Shown here in pieces: positions 43,511-54,681 of a stretch of 64,000 nt of DNA. Below the pieces are notes generated by a model, which had not been told where the DNA came from, did no database searches, and saw only the letters and a list, made by a program, of their open reading frames with translations. Positions within the stretch are counted from its first letter, which is position 1, and every line of letters begins with the position of its first letter. Origin of the DNA: Anastrepha obliqua (Eukaryota > Arthropoda > Insecta > Diptera > Tephritidae); NCBI RefSeq assembly GCF_027943255.1, contig NC_072896.1, positions 46,774,501 through 46,838,500 on the forward strand, in the 5' to 3' direction. The position numbers and the translations under genes are program-made.

Positions 43511-44041
43511 ATGAATCCCGCCCCACCTACCCCTGAGTATCCCTCTGAAATCAATCGTTTGAGCTTGAAGAAAAAAAATTCCACTCAACCTTTATTCCAT
43601 TCCATCCCAGTACAATGTGCTGGGCCGCTCTTTAGAAATAAGGTAATACATAAAAAAATTACAATATCGCTTGTCCATTTATTCTGGGGGTACGAGGCCG
43701 AGCTGTCTTCTTCGCCCTTCTCGCAATGCCTTCGCACTCGACAAGAAGGTATGTCAGAGTTTCTGAGGATTTATTACAGAAAGAAAAGAGTTGGTGGATC
43801 ATTTCCCGAGTTTGTGCAGATAGTTGACAGTGAGCATTTTTAATTTGTCCGAGTAATGTAATGCCTTGAGTTCAACCTGACTGCCGCTCATAATGGTAAT
43901 TTGCTCAGTCCGGAGTTTCCTTCAAAATCTATCTCTGCAAATAGACAGATGCCATACACCTCACTTTAGAAGACGCTGAGAAAACTACCCTTCGGCGCAG
44001 ATAGTTTTGCGGACAGTTAAGAGCCATGAATCTCATCGCCT
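43511..44041. other. unassigned, probably degraded LINE sequence
   Basis: Contains ECEGIARRAKK-like text on the minus strand near 43700-43750 and no other recognisable motif. Confidence 0.3.
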
Positions 44042-44450
44042 GTGCCCTTGGTTGTTTTCAAGTCATCTGAGTACCAGTGCAGCGTCCACTCTTCCAATTT
44101 CCTTTCAAAGATTCTGCTAATAACATTCGCGTTATCAAATCGGCTTTTGGCGGACCTTTGTGCAAAAAATGGTGCATGTGATACAGGCAGGGCGGTTTCA
44201 TCCTGCCAAGATGTGGAGGAAGAGAAGACTATAATACATCGTCTCTGCTTTTGGCCGATATTATTAGCTCAAACGTTATTACGATATTAAGGGCTCAAAC
44301 GTTCGGTAGACAATTCTTTCAAAAACATGACGGTCTCAGAAACCTGACAATTCTCCTTTTGAGTTTATATTGTAATCCCTCCGCGACATCAGAAAAGAGG
44401 CCTGCAGTGTCAGCACGCCAATTACGCACCCAATAGAACAAAAGAGGAAG
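44042..44450 (+). pseudogene. LINE C-terminal fragment
   Basis: Frames overlap at 44042-44290 and 44251-44436: LLADLCAKNGACDTGRAVSSCQDVEEEKTIIHRLCFWPILLAQT then AQTFGRQFFQKHDGLRNLTILLLSL. This matches the terminal CxxCxDxEEExxxHxLCxCPxLAxxRLRxLG and DLxxL segment of I/LOA-type LINEs, with one frameshift. Confidence 0.65.
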
Positions 44451-44589
44451 ACCTTGAACCAGTCATCATTCTTACTTCAGTAGAAGTGGACCAGTTCATT
44501 CCAAGTAGATATCCCTGCGTGAGTGTAAATATGCGCCAACATTCCATCAATTAACTTCGAACGTCACTTACGTCTGTTAATTACAATAT

Positions 44590-45839
44590 TTTATGCCGAA
44601 ATACCAATGAAAACAACGGCTACAACAACTACAAATACATGCACATATGTATATATGTATGTCCATACAATAAAGAGACAACCAAGCCAGAAGCAATTTA
44701 CCATTTTGAGCAACAAAAATTCACATGACATTGGCAACACGTGCAACGTGAGGCATGCGCGACCTGCTTGCGATGACAGCAACATTCAAACAACTCAACA
44801 ACAAAAGTATTTACCATTAAGAAAAAAAGTAAAAAAAATAATTACTACAACATACAACACAAAAACCAAAACAAAAAAAAAAGAGAACACAAGCGAAGCA
44901 CGATCATCAGCAGTAAAATTGGCGAAAAAATTGCGCGTGCAAATTAAAATATTCGTGCTGATGATGCCTCGATATGAGTTCAATATTGCCGAACGACCTG
45001 ACTGCCTCAACGCACGACTGCTGCTGTTGCTGACTATCTGTCCTCTGCTGGCTCGTTTGACATAATCAAGTGGGCTGGACAGTTGCCGTGTTGTGGCAAT
45101 GAAGCAAGAGTAAAATAATTATTATGTTGCTGCATTGTATTTACAACACTTTTTATCAGTTTGTATGTACTTTAGCGGAATAATTGAAGTCGAAGTTTAA
45201 TCACAAGCCAACGTCGTCCACCATTATCCTTGTACAGGCTGTGCACATAATTGCCTCCACTACTCTGTTGCCTCACCCACCTTTTTTGAATTCTTTGATT
45301 TCTGTACCACTTGAAAGGGCCAAAGTGGCGCTTCTTCTTCGTGTATGCACACTTTAGGTTTCACATTGTTTCCGCACTGTTTTTTTTTTAATTTGCTGAG
45401 AGCTTTTGGTGAAAATTACGATGTAACCACAATGCCACACGATTTTACCACATCCGTTGCATTTAATTTACTTCGAAAGATAAAGATGGCTAACCTTATT
45501 ACTACAGGAAAATTAGGTATTTTTTGGACTTGCTTTTTTATATTGCATCTAAGTCGAACTTGAAGAAATCTTTATCAAATATTTGAAGGTGTTTTGATTT
45601 CAAGTTTCTTGGCTTTTTATAAGGCTTCTAAACGATTTCACAGGTTCTCGAAGAATTTCTATCAAATCATCAACTTATCACTCAATTTTAGGGGGAGGTC
45701 CATATTGTGGTTTCTTTCCATGTTTTCTAGATAATGTCAGTTCTTTCGTGCTGGAAATCTAGACGAAAAGTCAATATCCGATTACAAAAATGCATCGAAA
45801 CAACAATTTTATGTAGCCCAAATAGTAGGTTTATTGAAA
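44590..45839. other. TE-poor spacer
   Basis: CATA/TATG repeats occur at 44640-44665. A plus-strand frame (44607-45065) is Lys/Thr-rich and driven by ACAACA/AAAACA repeats, so I do not call it a gene. No repeats or elements are recognised. Confidence 0.4.
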
Positions 45840-46225
45840 AGAAGTCAAGTTGCCGAACAGTATTTTCATCGCATTTGGGGATCGAGAAACCATGATCGCG
45901 GAAAAGCCAATACATTCTCAGAGAGGTTGGAGAGTTTGGTGCGAATTTCGGACTTGTGGCAGCATTGGCCTTTTTTTTTTTGACAATGTGACTAGAAACA
46001 CCATTTCGGTCAACGGTGTGCACTACAGAGGTGTTATAAATGATTTTTTGTTTCCGGAAATTGAAGATATGGACTCAAACAACATTTGGTATAGCGCACC
46101 GTGTCACACGTTCCATGTCACAATCGATCTTTTGTGCAGTAATGGTCAGCCGTCTCGGCGATGTCAATTGGACACCTCGGAGTTGCGATACGTATCCTTT
46201 AGATTTATTTTTTATCTTAAAGAGT
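45840..46225 (+). pseudogene. DD41D mariner central fragment
   Basis: The plus strand reads FGDRETMIAEKPIHSQRGWRVWCEF, SIGLFFFDNVTRNTISVNGVHYRGVINDFLFPEIEDMDSNNIW, then APCHTFHVTIDLLC (the QQDGA part around the second Asp is deleted) and DVNWTPRSCD in a shifted frame. It is the first-to-third Asp region of a DD41D transposase. TIRs were not found. Confidence 0.7.
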
Positions 46226-47289
46226 TCTCGAGATATATAGATAGCGGTGCGATATAGAGTGTAACTTGTCAGAAGAAAGGTATGATCTTGAAGATGCATT
46301 TCCAATCCTCTATAAAATGGCAAAGAGGTTTCCCTGCGCGAATTTTTTAATGAATTCGGTAGGATACTTTTAACGAGATCGAGTACGTGACAATATCAGA
46401 ACAACACTACCAATGTTCGTGGACGTTTTTCGTATACACTTTTATTTGTTTTATTATTTCTGTTGGGGGGGTTTTTTTTGATTCCTAAAGCATTCCCGTT
46501 TCCTGTATTTATCGGCAGCAGATGGTAAATTTTAGAACATTGTAGACGCTATGGTTGGGCAAATTCTTCAGGGATTTGTACTTAACCGCTTCCAGAGTTG
46601 ACTTAATTTTTCTAACTATAGCTGTGCATCTGCGCGGAAGGTGCTCAACGCATATCCAGCTCATTTGCGTTCCTACGGGTTCTTGCAATGTTAGTAGGAA
46701 AACCTGTAGGGCGAATGTTATTAAGAAGTGCGGAGAGTCTCGCAATACCAGAAGAACACACGCATACAAAGTTTTTTAAGTAATTGAATAAAAATTTGGT
46801 ATTTTCTTTTCTTTAAATGTGCAATTTAGTGTTCTTTTGTATATAAAACTAGGCTATACTGCAGTTGCGAGAGAGAGAGAGAGATTTAATTACTTGAAGG
46901 AGAAGAAGAAGAACAAAACATGTTGGTTGGTTGGTTGGTTAGAGTGGTGAATCATCCAGAATCCAACTAGCGCTTCCGCACCATTTTGTTGACACATCCT
47001 CGTTACCAAAACATGTTAATAAAGCGAAAAAATATCGCCCACAAATAATCACCAACATCAACAACAATCGCAAACGCTGATAATGTCACCAGATGATGAA
47101 AATAAGTAAAACTAAATATAAATAAATGAATTACTGAGCTATTTTTTTAAATACACATATATTTGACATATTTATAGATATCTCATTTCTATTAAAAGAA
47201 GCAAAAAAATGTCGGTAAGAAAGAACTAAAACTTTGAGGCTAATGAACAAAACAAAGTACCAAATCAAGTTACGAGAATGGTAATCTGG
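46226..47289. other. unassigned spacer with GA and TTGG repeats
   Basis: A (GA)n run lies at 46870-46884 and GGTTGGTTGGTTGGTTAGAG at 46923-46943, followed by ATCCAACTAGCGCTTCCGCA. The latter may be part of an unidentified repeat. No gene is recognised. Confidence 0.35.
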
Positions 47290-47567
47290 TCTCACTGATC
47301 ACCAATTGCAGGGGTCAATTGTGTGAGGTCACGAAAATCAGCTGATCTTGTCAAATGCGCCGAGAGCAAAGTACTGGTACCACGATATTATTCTGCCTAT
47401 CGTAACAGTAAATGCGACGACGATGGGTTTACGAAAAAACTGAGGTTATAGTTTGGATACACGAAAAAAATTAACACAATCCCCGCTAATGTTATTTCGT
47501 TCCTGTCTGAACAATGACGTATTGGATGAGTGTGTGAATGCATGCAAAATGAGTGTCATAACCGCGC
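47290..47567. repeat. repeat family R copy, opened by a TIR transposon
   Basis: TTATTTCGTTCCTGTCTGAA, CAATGACGTATTGGATGAGT and GTGTGAATGCATGCAAAATG match the copies at 6160, 7436 and 9460. The missing end (CCGCTGATTC...GCTGACAGCCGGTTATAC) continues at 49147-49195, beyond the transposon. Confidence 0.55.
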
Positions 47568-47571
47568 TTAT

Positions 47572-49142
47572 GGAGTTAGGGGTAGTCAGAATTTTCAATA
47601 AATTGGATTTTTTTGCATTTTCTTAAATTATAATGCCTTAAAAACATTGTGGGAAAATTTGAAGTGACTCCGACAAATACTCTTCGAATTATTCAATAAT
47701 TAACAAAAGGCGCTCCGGAGAGTGCGAGAGCAAGTAGCTGGATGCTGCAGATAAGCGCGCTAACGATAACACTCGAGAAGGTTGGCAACAGCAAATCGAT
47801 ATTTTGGAATCTGCTATTTCGGCCGAAGAACTCTTATATGGCCCAGGAATAGATGACAAAGCGTAAGAAATTAAATAATTCGTAGAACTCTATATAAATC
47901 GATAGCCAAACTTTAAATGCGTTTTTCTCAAAACTATGTTTTTTGAATTGGTGATCACTGTAACTTAAAAACCGCTTGGTAGATATCAATAAAACTTATA
48001 CTGCTTTTGTAAAACATAAAAAAAACGTGCCTGATCGAAGGATTTTTTTGAAGTGAAACTTCTTAGGCGTCGATGGACGAGCGAGAATGGAGAGTAAGAT
48101 TTCAAGACCATGCAACGTTTTGAGCATTTTCGTTCTGCGAGAGAGAAAAAAGATATAACGTAGAGGAAAATGAGAGAGATAGAGGTATATATATGTATCT
48201 TAGATACACTTTAGGCTACTTTTCCTAAGTTTTTCCTTGTGGTTGCTAATTTCTAGTGAGAAATAACACTGCCTACTTTTTGGCGCTTGTTTGTTGGTGC
48301 AAACTTGTGGGAAATATATATTTGGTGCTTACTTTTTGGCGTTAAATTTCCTTAGTACCTACTGTTTGGCGCCTTTTTTGGTTCCAATTTGTTTGGCGTT
48401 TTGGTTTTGTGCCTATTTTTTGGCGTTTATTTCCGTTTCTTGGCTAGTGCTTGTGCGTACGATAAAGTGCTATCCATTCCGGCGTCGGATTTATTGTCCC
48501 GTGCTGCGGTCTTGGAATCGCTGCGTTAGTGCGGGTGGAAAACGCTCGGAATAGTACACGTTGTTGCCACGGTTTGTGTCCGGCGCTTACCTACACCGGT
48601 CGACCCTTCTCCGTTTTTTGTAAATTTTGTATTTTTAGTATTCTCTGCAAATGTTGTGAATTTATTTAGATATATATTCTTTCTCTCTCTCTGTTTCTCA
48701 TTCTCTCTTGGGTCTCTACCTCTTTCTTTTTCAGCCTTGAAAGTTTCACTCCTGTTATGTGTACTATGCTACACGCACTTTTTTTCAAAACTTTCGATTT
48801 TTTTTTAAACAATTAATTGTCGGTTTGTTTCTCGAAAATCTGAAAAGCATCTCCTGAGGCCGCCATATTGTTAATTTTGAAAAAAGGCTTCGATCAGGCA
48901 TAAGATTATCTATTAATAAAACTAATTTCTCTTGTTCGATTGATTTTAAATGAATCTCCAAGAACTTGGGATGATCACGACAAGGGAGTTCTGGAGAAAC
49001 GGGGTCCACACAAGCAGCTATAACTTTTACAAATATTATAATTTTTTTTTTTATTCCTGCTAAAGTCAAATTGAAACATAATTTATTAATGTTATGTTTG
49101 TATTTTTATAATTTTTGCGGGCCTCTGACTACCCCTAACCCC
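47572..49142. mobile_element. unclassified TIR transposon, 1,571 bp
   Basis: The termini GGAGTTAGGGGTAGTCAGA (47572-47590) and rc GGGGTTAGGGGTAGTCAGA (49124-49142) match at 18 of 19 positions. TTAT flanks both sides (47568-47571 and 49143-49146), a 4-bp duplication. The interior has TA(CT)n and (GA/TC)n tracts, five imperfect repeats of a CCTACTTTTTGGCG motif (48269-48430) and a minus-strand open frame at 48785-49069 also open in the second copy. No known transposase is recognised; superfamily unknown (4-bp duplications occur in, for example, Chapaev and Sola1). Confidence 0.75.
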
Positions 49143-49199
49143 TTATGTCAGCAAATCCGCTGATTCTTTCAGAATTGCTGACAGCCGGTTATACATCGT

Positions 49200-51690
49200 G
49201 CAATTTGTTGATGTATTTAGTTGGGAAGTCCTCGCTTATATCACTTTTACGATACCAGCGCTGCAGTGGTGACATATAGAGAAGCTGAAATCCTTCTTCA
49301 GAGAAATGGTTGTGTGCTCCTGGATCCATAGCATGTAGGCAATTCTTTTCATCTCTTTTTTTTGTTTTGAAATCAGTGATTGACATGACATTAGGAAATT
49401 CCTCAAATCCAAAGTTGAAAGTTTGAAACTTGAAGTTTAAGTTCTTATTAATCGCATTCTATCTATTAAGCGGTTATATACCTTGTGTTGGACTAAAAAC
49501 TCGAAAATTTTTTATGGCATATTCTGAAAGTACATTATCTTAAAAATATAAATTCAAAAAAATCATAAAGATCGGAGCACTAGAACGAAAGTTACAGTCG
49601 GGTTTTTTGAAAATTACCGTCGCGGTGATTATTATTTATCAAAAACTATTTGACCGATTTGCATAAACTTTTTTTTAATTCAAGTTACAACCTCGTGATT
49701 CTGAACGGTTCACTTTTTATAAATATTTCCATTGTTCGCTGGAATTAATTTTTTTTTTTTAATTTTTCAACCCCTCAAAAATCATTTTTTTTGTGCAAAG
49801 CGGTTTCCATAATGGGTAAATAAACCGTTCAGATTCACTAAAAAACATTATTCTACAATAATCATTTAATTTTTTTGATTTCAGTTGAGCTGCTCGTGCG
49901 CTACCGTGATCACCGCAAGCCTCTTCTAAAAAACAGCGTTTCGAGAAAAGGGCGATATCAACAATAAATAATAACATTTTTTAAAATAAAAACACCAAAA
50001 TGTATTCTTCGAGAGTTAGCCTTTAGTATGATATATGCCACATTTTGAATTAAAGTTCTAAAACATATGTATTTAAAAAACATTATAACAATCGTCCATT
50101 TTTTCGGGCTCACAAGGTATATAACCCCTTATTATCTTTATTTAGAACAGGAATAGCCTTCCCATTAAAAAATTCTACCGTTCCAAGGCGAAATTTTGAT
50201 TTTGACTCTTTCCCCGTCACTTTCATGCATGCAATGCCAAGCCAAGTTAATATTCTGACCAGTATTTAAATCTTTTTTCAGACTGCCAATGCAATGGCGG
50301 TAACTCCATTAAAGTGGTTACTAAAAAAAACACCAAAGTTCGATTTCATAAGCATGAACTTGATACCCGGCAAAGGAAACCTGCAATAAGTTCCATCCTT
50401 TTATCCGATTCCCTGTTAGCCATCCGTTTTTCGATTACTCTGCAGTGCCTTTTGAAACTGGATAATTAACCACCTGGCCTTACTCTTAACATCTGAAAAT
50501 TCGTCTAATTTTAAAACTAAATGAGTGGGAACATAATTAATATGTTTAATTAAGTTAGCAAACGGCATGCAACCATTCGAGTTAATGGACCTTAAAATTT
50601 TAATGACTGCTATTTAGCAAAGGTGCTATTGACGAGTTTTACGAAAGTGAAAACTAACGATTTACACAAATACTCTCACTAATACAAATGGGAAAAGACA
50701 TTCACTGGCACACATACATACACTTACGACGTGACATTCGAAATATCAGTGTGACACATTGACCAACCGGCTCTTACAGCAAAATTCGGAATTTCAATTC
50801 ACAATGAGTGTGAAATATGTACGAGTGTGAACAAGTAAAAACTCGTATGAGTGTATGTGTGAATATCAACTGCGTCGTTTTAGTAATTGTCGTCGTGTCT
50901 GCCGGTTTGTCGCAAGGCGATTGACAGTCGTCGGTTTCGGTATGCAAATTTGATGGCCCCAAAGTGGCACACAACTTAGTAGTTAAATAAATTTTATTGC
51001 TGCCTTGCGTTGGAGACCCAACAGTGCATTGTTGTTGGCAGGATAGTGCGTTTGCGTGTCTATTTCTGCGTAAGTAAGCTTTAATAGCAATTTAAGTGTG
51101 TGTTTGTGTCGTGCAAATCTATGCTTGTAAGTGGGTGTGTGAGAATTTGCTAGAAACCATTTAAGATAAGCAAATAATAGCAGTACGAAATTGTAAAAGT
51201 ACCTACAAAAATTGTATGTGAGATTTTAAGCGTTTTTTAAATTTATTTTTTTCGTTTTGTGTTAAGCTGCTAATAAAATTGTGATAACCCATTTTCACGT
51301 TTTTACTTATTTTAAGCCCCCGCATTTCGCAACGCATTAGACATTTTGCTACACTACCAGCTCTACCAAACCATTGCCTATTTAAAAACGAGTGGGGTTG
51401 GGCTCCTTATGGAAACTTTAATGTAGATATCTGGGATGTCTGCGTGCTCAGTGGGGAAAGTTTGTTTGCTCGGCTGTATTAAAATCAACTCTAGGATTAA
51501 TGATGCCAATATAATATTTAATACAAGAGAGACTCAATCGGTTGTAACGGGCGTTACGACCACAAAGCTTTTTTAATGAAGACTTGAAGTGTATCAAAAC
51601 CTTTCTAATTAGCACCGTCTTGTTGCAAAAAAAAAAAAACACGTTGATGGTATTGAACATTTTCTTCCATGGTTTAGGTTAAAATAAATC
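49200..51690. other. TE-poor spacer
   Basis: A+T-rich. A minus-strand frame at 49759-49977 contains EEACGDHGSARAAQLKSKKL, loosely similar to a frame in the TIR transposon (SPEVACGDHHKSLEIHLKSV at 58223-58516), so an old relative may lie near 49500-49980. 50690-51200 has short CATA and GTGT repeats. No gene is recognised. Confidence 0.35.
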
Positions 51691-51700
51691 GTTCCGGGGA

Positions 51701-51787
51701 CGATGACAACATCCGATGAAGCGACGCTTGGAGTGTTTGAGAGAAAGATTCTGCGTAAGGTTTTTGGGCCTTTGCCTATTGACAACG
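51701..51787 (+). mobile_element. RTE LINE, left part of split copy
   Basis: GACAACATCCGATGAAGCGA, then GGAGTGTTTGAGAGAAAGAT and TTTTTGGGCCTTTGC, are near-identical to 15588-15665. It continues at 54336 after the inserted transposon. CGGGGA at 51695-51700 and 54682-54687 may be the RTE's own target duplication. Confidence 0.85.
51783..51787. repeat. 5-bp target duplication, left (CAACG)
   Basis: CAACG precedes the transposon start and recurs at 54336-54340. The paralogous RTE at 15660-15690 has a single copy (GGCAACGACGAATATCG). Confidence 0.9.
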
Positions 51788-54335
51788 CACATAGTTAGAT
51801 TTAAGCTTTTTAGGCGGCCATAATTGGATTTCAGAAAGTTGTCACAACTACAAAAAAAAGCACTCCCACAACTTGAAAATAGACCGAGGAACAATAATTC
51901 AACCTCCTACGGTCAATCCCATACTTTGCATTAGCTGTCAGTTAATCAAAACATAGCTATTTCTGAAACGCACGTTATCGTTTTTGTTTAACCGCTGTAA
52001 AATCGTATGTTTTAACGTGAATATTTACGGATTTAAGTTACCGAGCTGAGTAATCGTGATGGATTATGATATTTCAAGTGAATATTATCATTTGTTAATG
52101 GTGTTTGTGATTTTAATAGTTACAAATGGATAAGTGGTGCCTATTTCATTTAGGGTATAATTAATTTTTTTTTTTGTGTTTTTTGGTTTTGAAAACCCGG
52201 TTTGGTATATTTCCAAGTCCGTCCAAGAGAAAGTTAGTGTTGAACATGATACCTGGTGCAATTAGCTCGCCACGTGCATAAAAGTTAGCTGCAGATACTT
52301 GCAGATGATAGATATTTTAAAGCACAGCTTAAGGAAAAGTGGACTAAAGCCAGAAGAAAGGAGGACGCTTTTCTAAAAGCTAACCAGTCTTGGTTAAATG
52401 GAACAATCGAAATTCCAAATAAGTCACATTTTCGCCCTGGCCGTCCACTGAAATCATTCGAAAAGTGTAGTGAGCGAAGTAAACGTAGGAAAACGGAAGA
52501 AGTCCGTTCCATGGTAGAAGATACAGTTATTATACATGCTGCGCAATCCACTCTAATAGCAAAAGGGCAGAGGGACGCCTGGCGAATTCTGAAAGAAATC
52601 GCAGAATCACCATCACGCGCAGCAAAATACAAAAGTGCATACAAAGAATCAACAAGCCCGGGGAGAGGTAATATATTGACACCACATGCAGCCTTAGCTA
52701 TGTTTGTAGAAGCAGACTTAACAAGAGAGCAATATGAAATAATTCCTAATACAAACCCTTATCTTTATCCCTGTTACGATCGCTTATTAGAAGCTAAAAA
52801 AGAATGTTACCAAACGCAAATACGGGAAACTAGTTCTTACGCAGAAACTGGCTTGCAAAGCCTCATCGATAAGACCATTATGCGCTTATCAATGTATTTA
52901 GAGAAGGTGCTCCTCACTCTAAGCGAGGACGAAAGAAATTCTCTTACAATAATATGCAAGTGGGCATGCGATGAAAGAAAGTATAGACGTCACGAAAGAA
53001 GAAGTAAATTTTGTTGAATCTTCAGTAAACAACTTAGTTGCTTCTGAAATAGAGCTGCAAGGAAATAAATTTGTTTTCCGGCATATTTTTAAGATGACGA
53101 TGATTGATGGTAAGGTTTGCAATGCTGCCACCGATACCAGATCCACTAGCCAATGTTATTTGTGTAAAGCAACATCGAAAGACTTTAACAATCTAGACAA
53201 AAAGAATGAAGTTAGCCTAGATTCCCTTGATTTTGGACTATCCGTTCTGCACGCTAGAATAAGATTATTCGAAAGTATTTTGCAAAGAGAACAGCTGAGG
53301 AGGAACTGTTGGAAAAAACCACAAAAGAAACCATCCAAAAAAGATTTCGGGATGAGTTAGACTTACTTATAGACATGCCCAAAGCAAATTATGGTAACAC
53401 CAATGATGACGGCGATTTTTCGAAAACCCAAAATTGGCTGCAGATATCACAGGTGTTGTTTATAATTTCATTTACAGGCTTAAAATATATAATAGTGGAA
53501 GCCATATCTAGTGGCTATGAAATTGATTCTGCTAAATATGATGAATATGCATTGGATACCGCTAAATTATATATAAAGCTTTAAGCGTGGCATCCGATGA
53601 CACCCACAATGCACAAGATACTAGTCCATGGCGTTGCTATAATTGAAAACTCATTATTACCAATAGGACAACTGTCAGAGGAGGCTCAAGAGGCGCGCAA
53701 CAAGCACTTCCGGATGTATCGAGAAAATTATGCACGGAAGTTTTCTCGTGAAGAGTGCAATCGCGACATATACCACCGATTGTTGTTAATCTCGGACTCC
53801 TTTTTGAGCAGTATTTCAGTTCATCGCAGAAGAAAGAAAAGCATCAAAGTTAAATATGTGGACAAAGATGTGACAGAACACCTTAATTCAGAAGGCGAAA
53901 ACTAATAAATTAATCAATTTCTGTATATACATATCTATTGTGCTTTTGGTGTATTTTTAACAATTATATCTGTAAATATTTTTCTATTATATATGCAACA
54001 ATTTTTTCAAAATCGATTAAGGTAACTTTTATGCAAATACTAGTGAAATATGGGCTCTATTTTTACTTTGGGAAAGGTCAAGATTTGTGGTATAAAGTCA
54101 ATGTGTAGCCCACAATAAGATACAAACAAGTGATGACAGTTCTTGTCATACTACAAGAAAAGGATCTTTACTGCTAAGGTATTTTTCAGTGTTACACAGT
54201 GTAATACATATACTTTTTTAATTTAACCGATTAGTAAAACAAATTATTATAAATTTCTAGTTATTAAACAGTTTTAAGACGATATATGCAGTCAAATATT
54301 TTTGGCCGCCTAAATCTTCAAAATCTACCTATGTG
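51788..54335 (+). mobile_element. RAG1/Transib-related DNA transposon, 2,548 bp
   Basis: The ends are inverted repeats: CACATAGTTAGATTT (51788-51802) and rc CACATAGGTAGATTT (54321-54335), then a 6-bp unmatched stretch, then TTTAGGCGGCCA on both sides. A 5-bp duplication CAACG flanks it. Termini starting CAC and 5-bp GC-rich duplications are established traits of Transib/ProtoRAG elements. The coding remnant inside aligns with the same family. The element interrupts an RTE LINE whose halves rejoin exactly. Confidence 0.85.
52289..53905 (+). pseudogene. RAG1/Transib-like DDE transposase, decayed
   Basis: Four overlapping or adjacent frames cover an originally single protein. 52289-53017 holds the basic N-terminal part (EKWTKARRKEDAFLKANQSW, GRPLKSFEKCSERSKRRK), LTREQYEIIPNTNPYLYPCY, LQSLIDKTIMRLSMYLEK and ICKWACDE (Asp codon 52970-52972). 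Then comes a deletion and frame change. 52971-53360 holds MTMIDGKVCNAATDT (Asp 53106-53108), CYLCKATSKDF and FGLSVLHARIRLFES. 53309-53584 holds RFRDELDLLIDMPKANYGNTND and ISSGYEIDSAKYDEYALDTA. 53597-53905 holds MTPTMHKILVHG, LLPIGQLSEEAQEARNKHFRMY (Glu 53690-53692) and RENYARKFSREECN. I align these with RAG1 D600, D708 and E962 from memory of the RAG1 core. About 70-80 residues are missing after the first Asp. The true start codon is unknown. Confidence 0.75.
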
Positions 54336-54681
54336 CAACGGCGAATATCGCAGGCGATTGAACGATGAGCTGTATGAGCTTTACGACGACATAGACATAG
54401 CGCAGCGAATAAAGATCCAGCAGCTACGTTGGCTGGGTCATGTCGTCCAAATGGATACAAACGCTCCGGCTCTGAAAGTATTCGATGCGGTACCAGCTGG
54501 TGGTAGCAGAGGAAGAGGGCGGCCTCCTTTGCGTTGGAAAGATCAGGCGGAGAAGGACTTGGATTCACTTGGTGTGTCCAATTGGCTCTGGTTAGCACGA
54601 AAAAGAAACGACTGGCGCGCTTTGTTAAACTCGGCCAAAATCGCGTAAGCGGTTATAGCGGCAATTAAGAAGAAGAAGAAG
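54336..54681 (+). pseudogene. RTE LINE, right part of split copy (C-terminus and tail)
   Basis: Frame 54286-54648 reads (from the element boundary) NGEYRRRLNDELYELYDDID, IAQRIKIQQLRWLGHVVQMD, GGSRGRGRPPLRWKDQAEKD and LDSLGVSNWLWLARKRNDWR, ending before (AAG)n at 54669-54681. The C-terminus is the best preserved of the RTE copies. RTE 3' tails of short tandem repeats are typical of the clade. Confidence 0.85.

Noticed and set aside
44607..45065. 152-codon plus-strand frame
   Set aside because: Lys/Thr/Gln-rich and driven by ACAACA and AAAACA repeats; no domain, and A/T-rich codon use like the flanks.
46500..46780. Overlapping 86- and 74-codon frames
   Set aside because: They lie on opposite strands of the same DNA with no recognised motif or repeat relationship.
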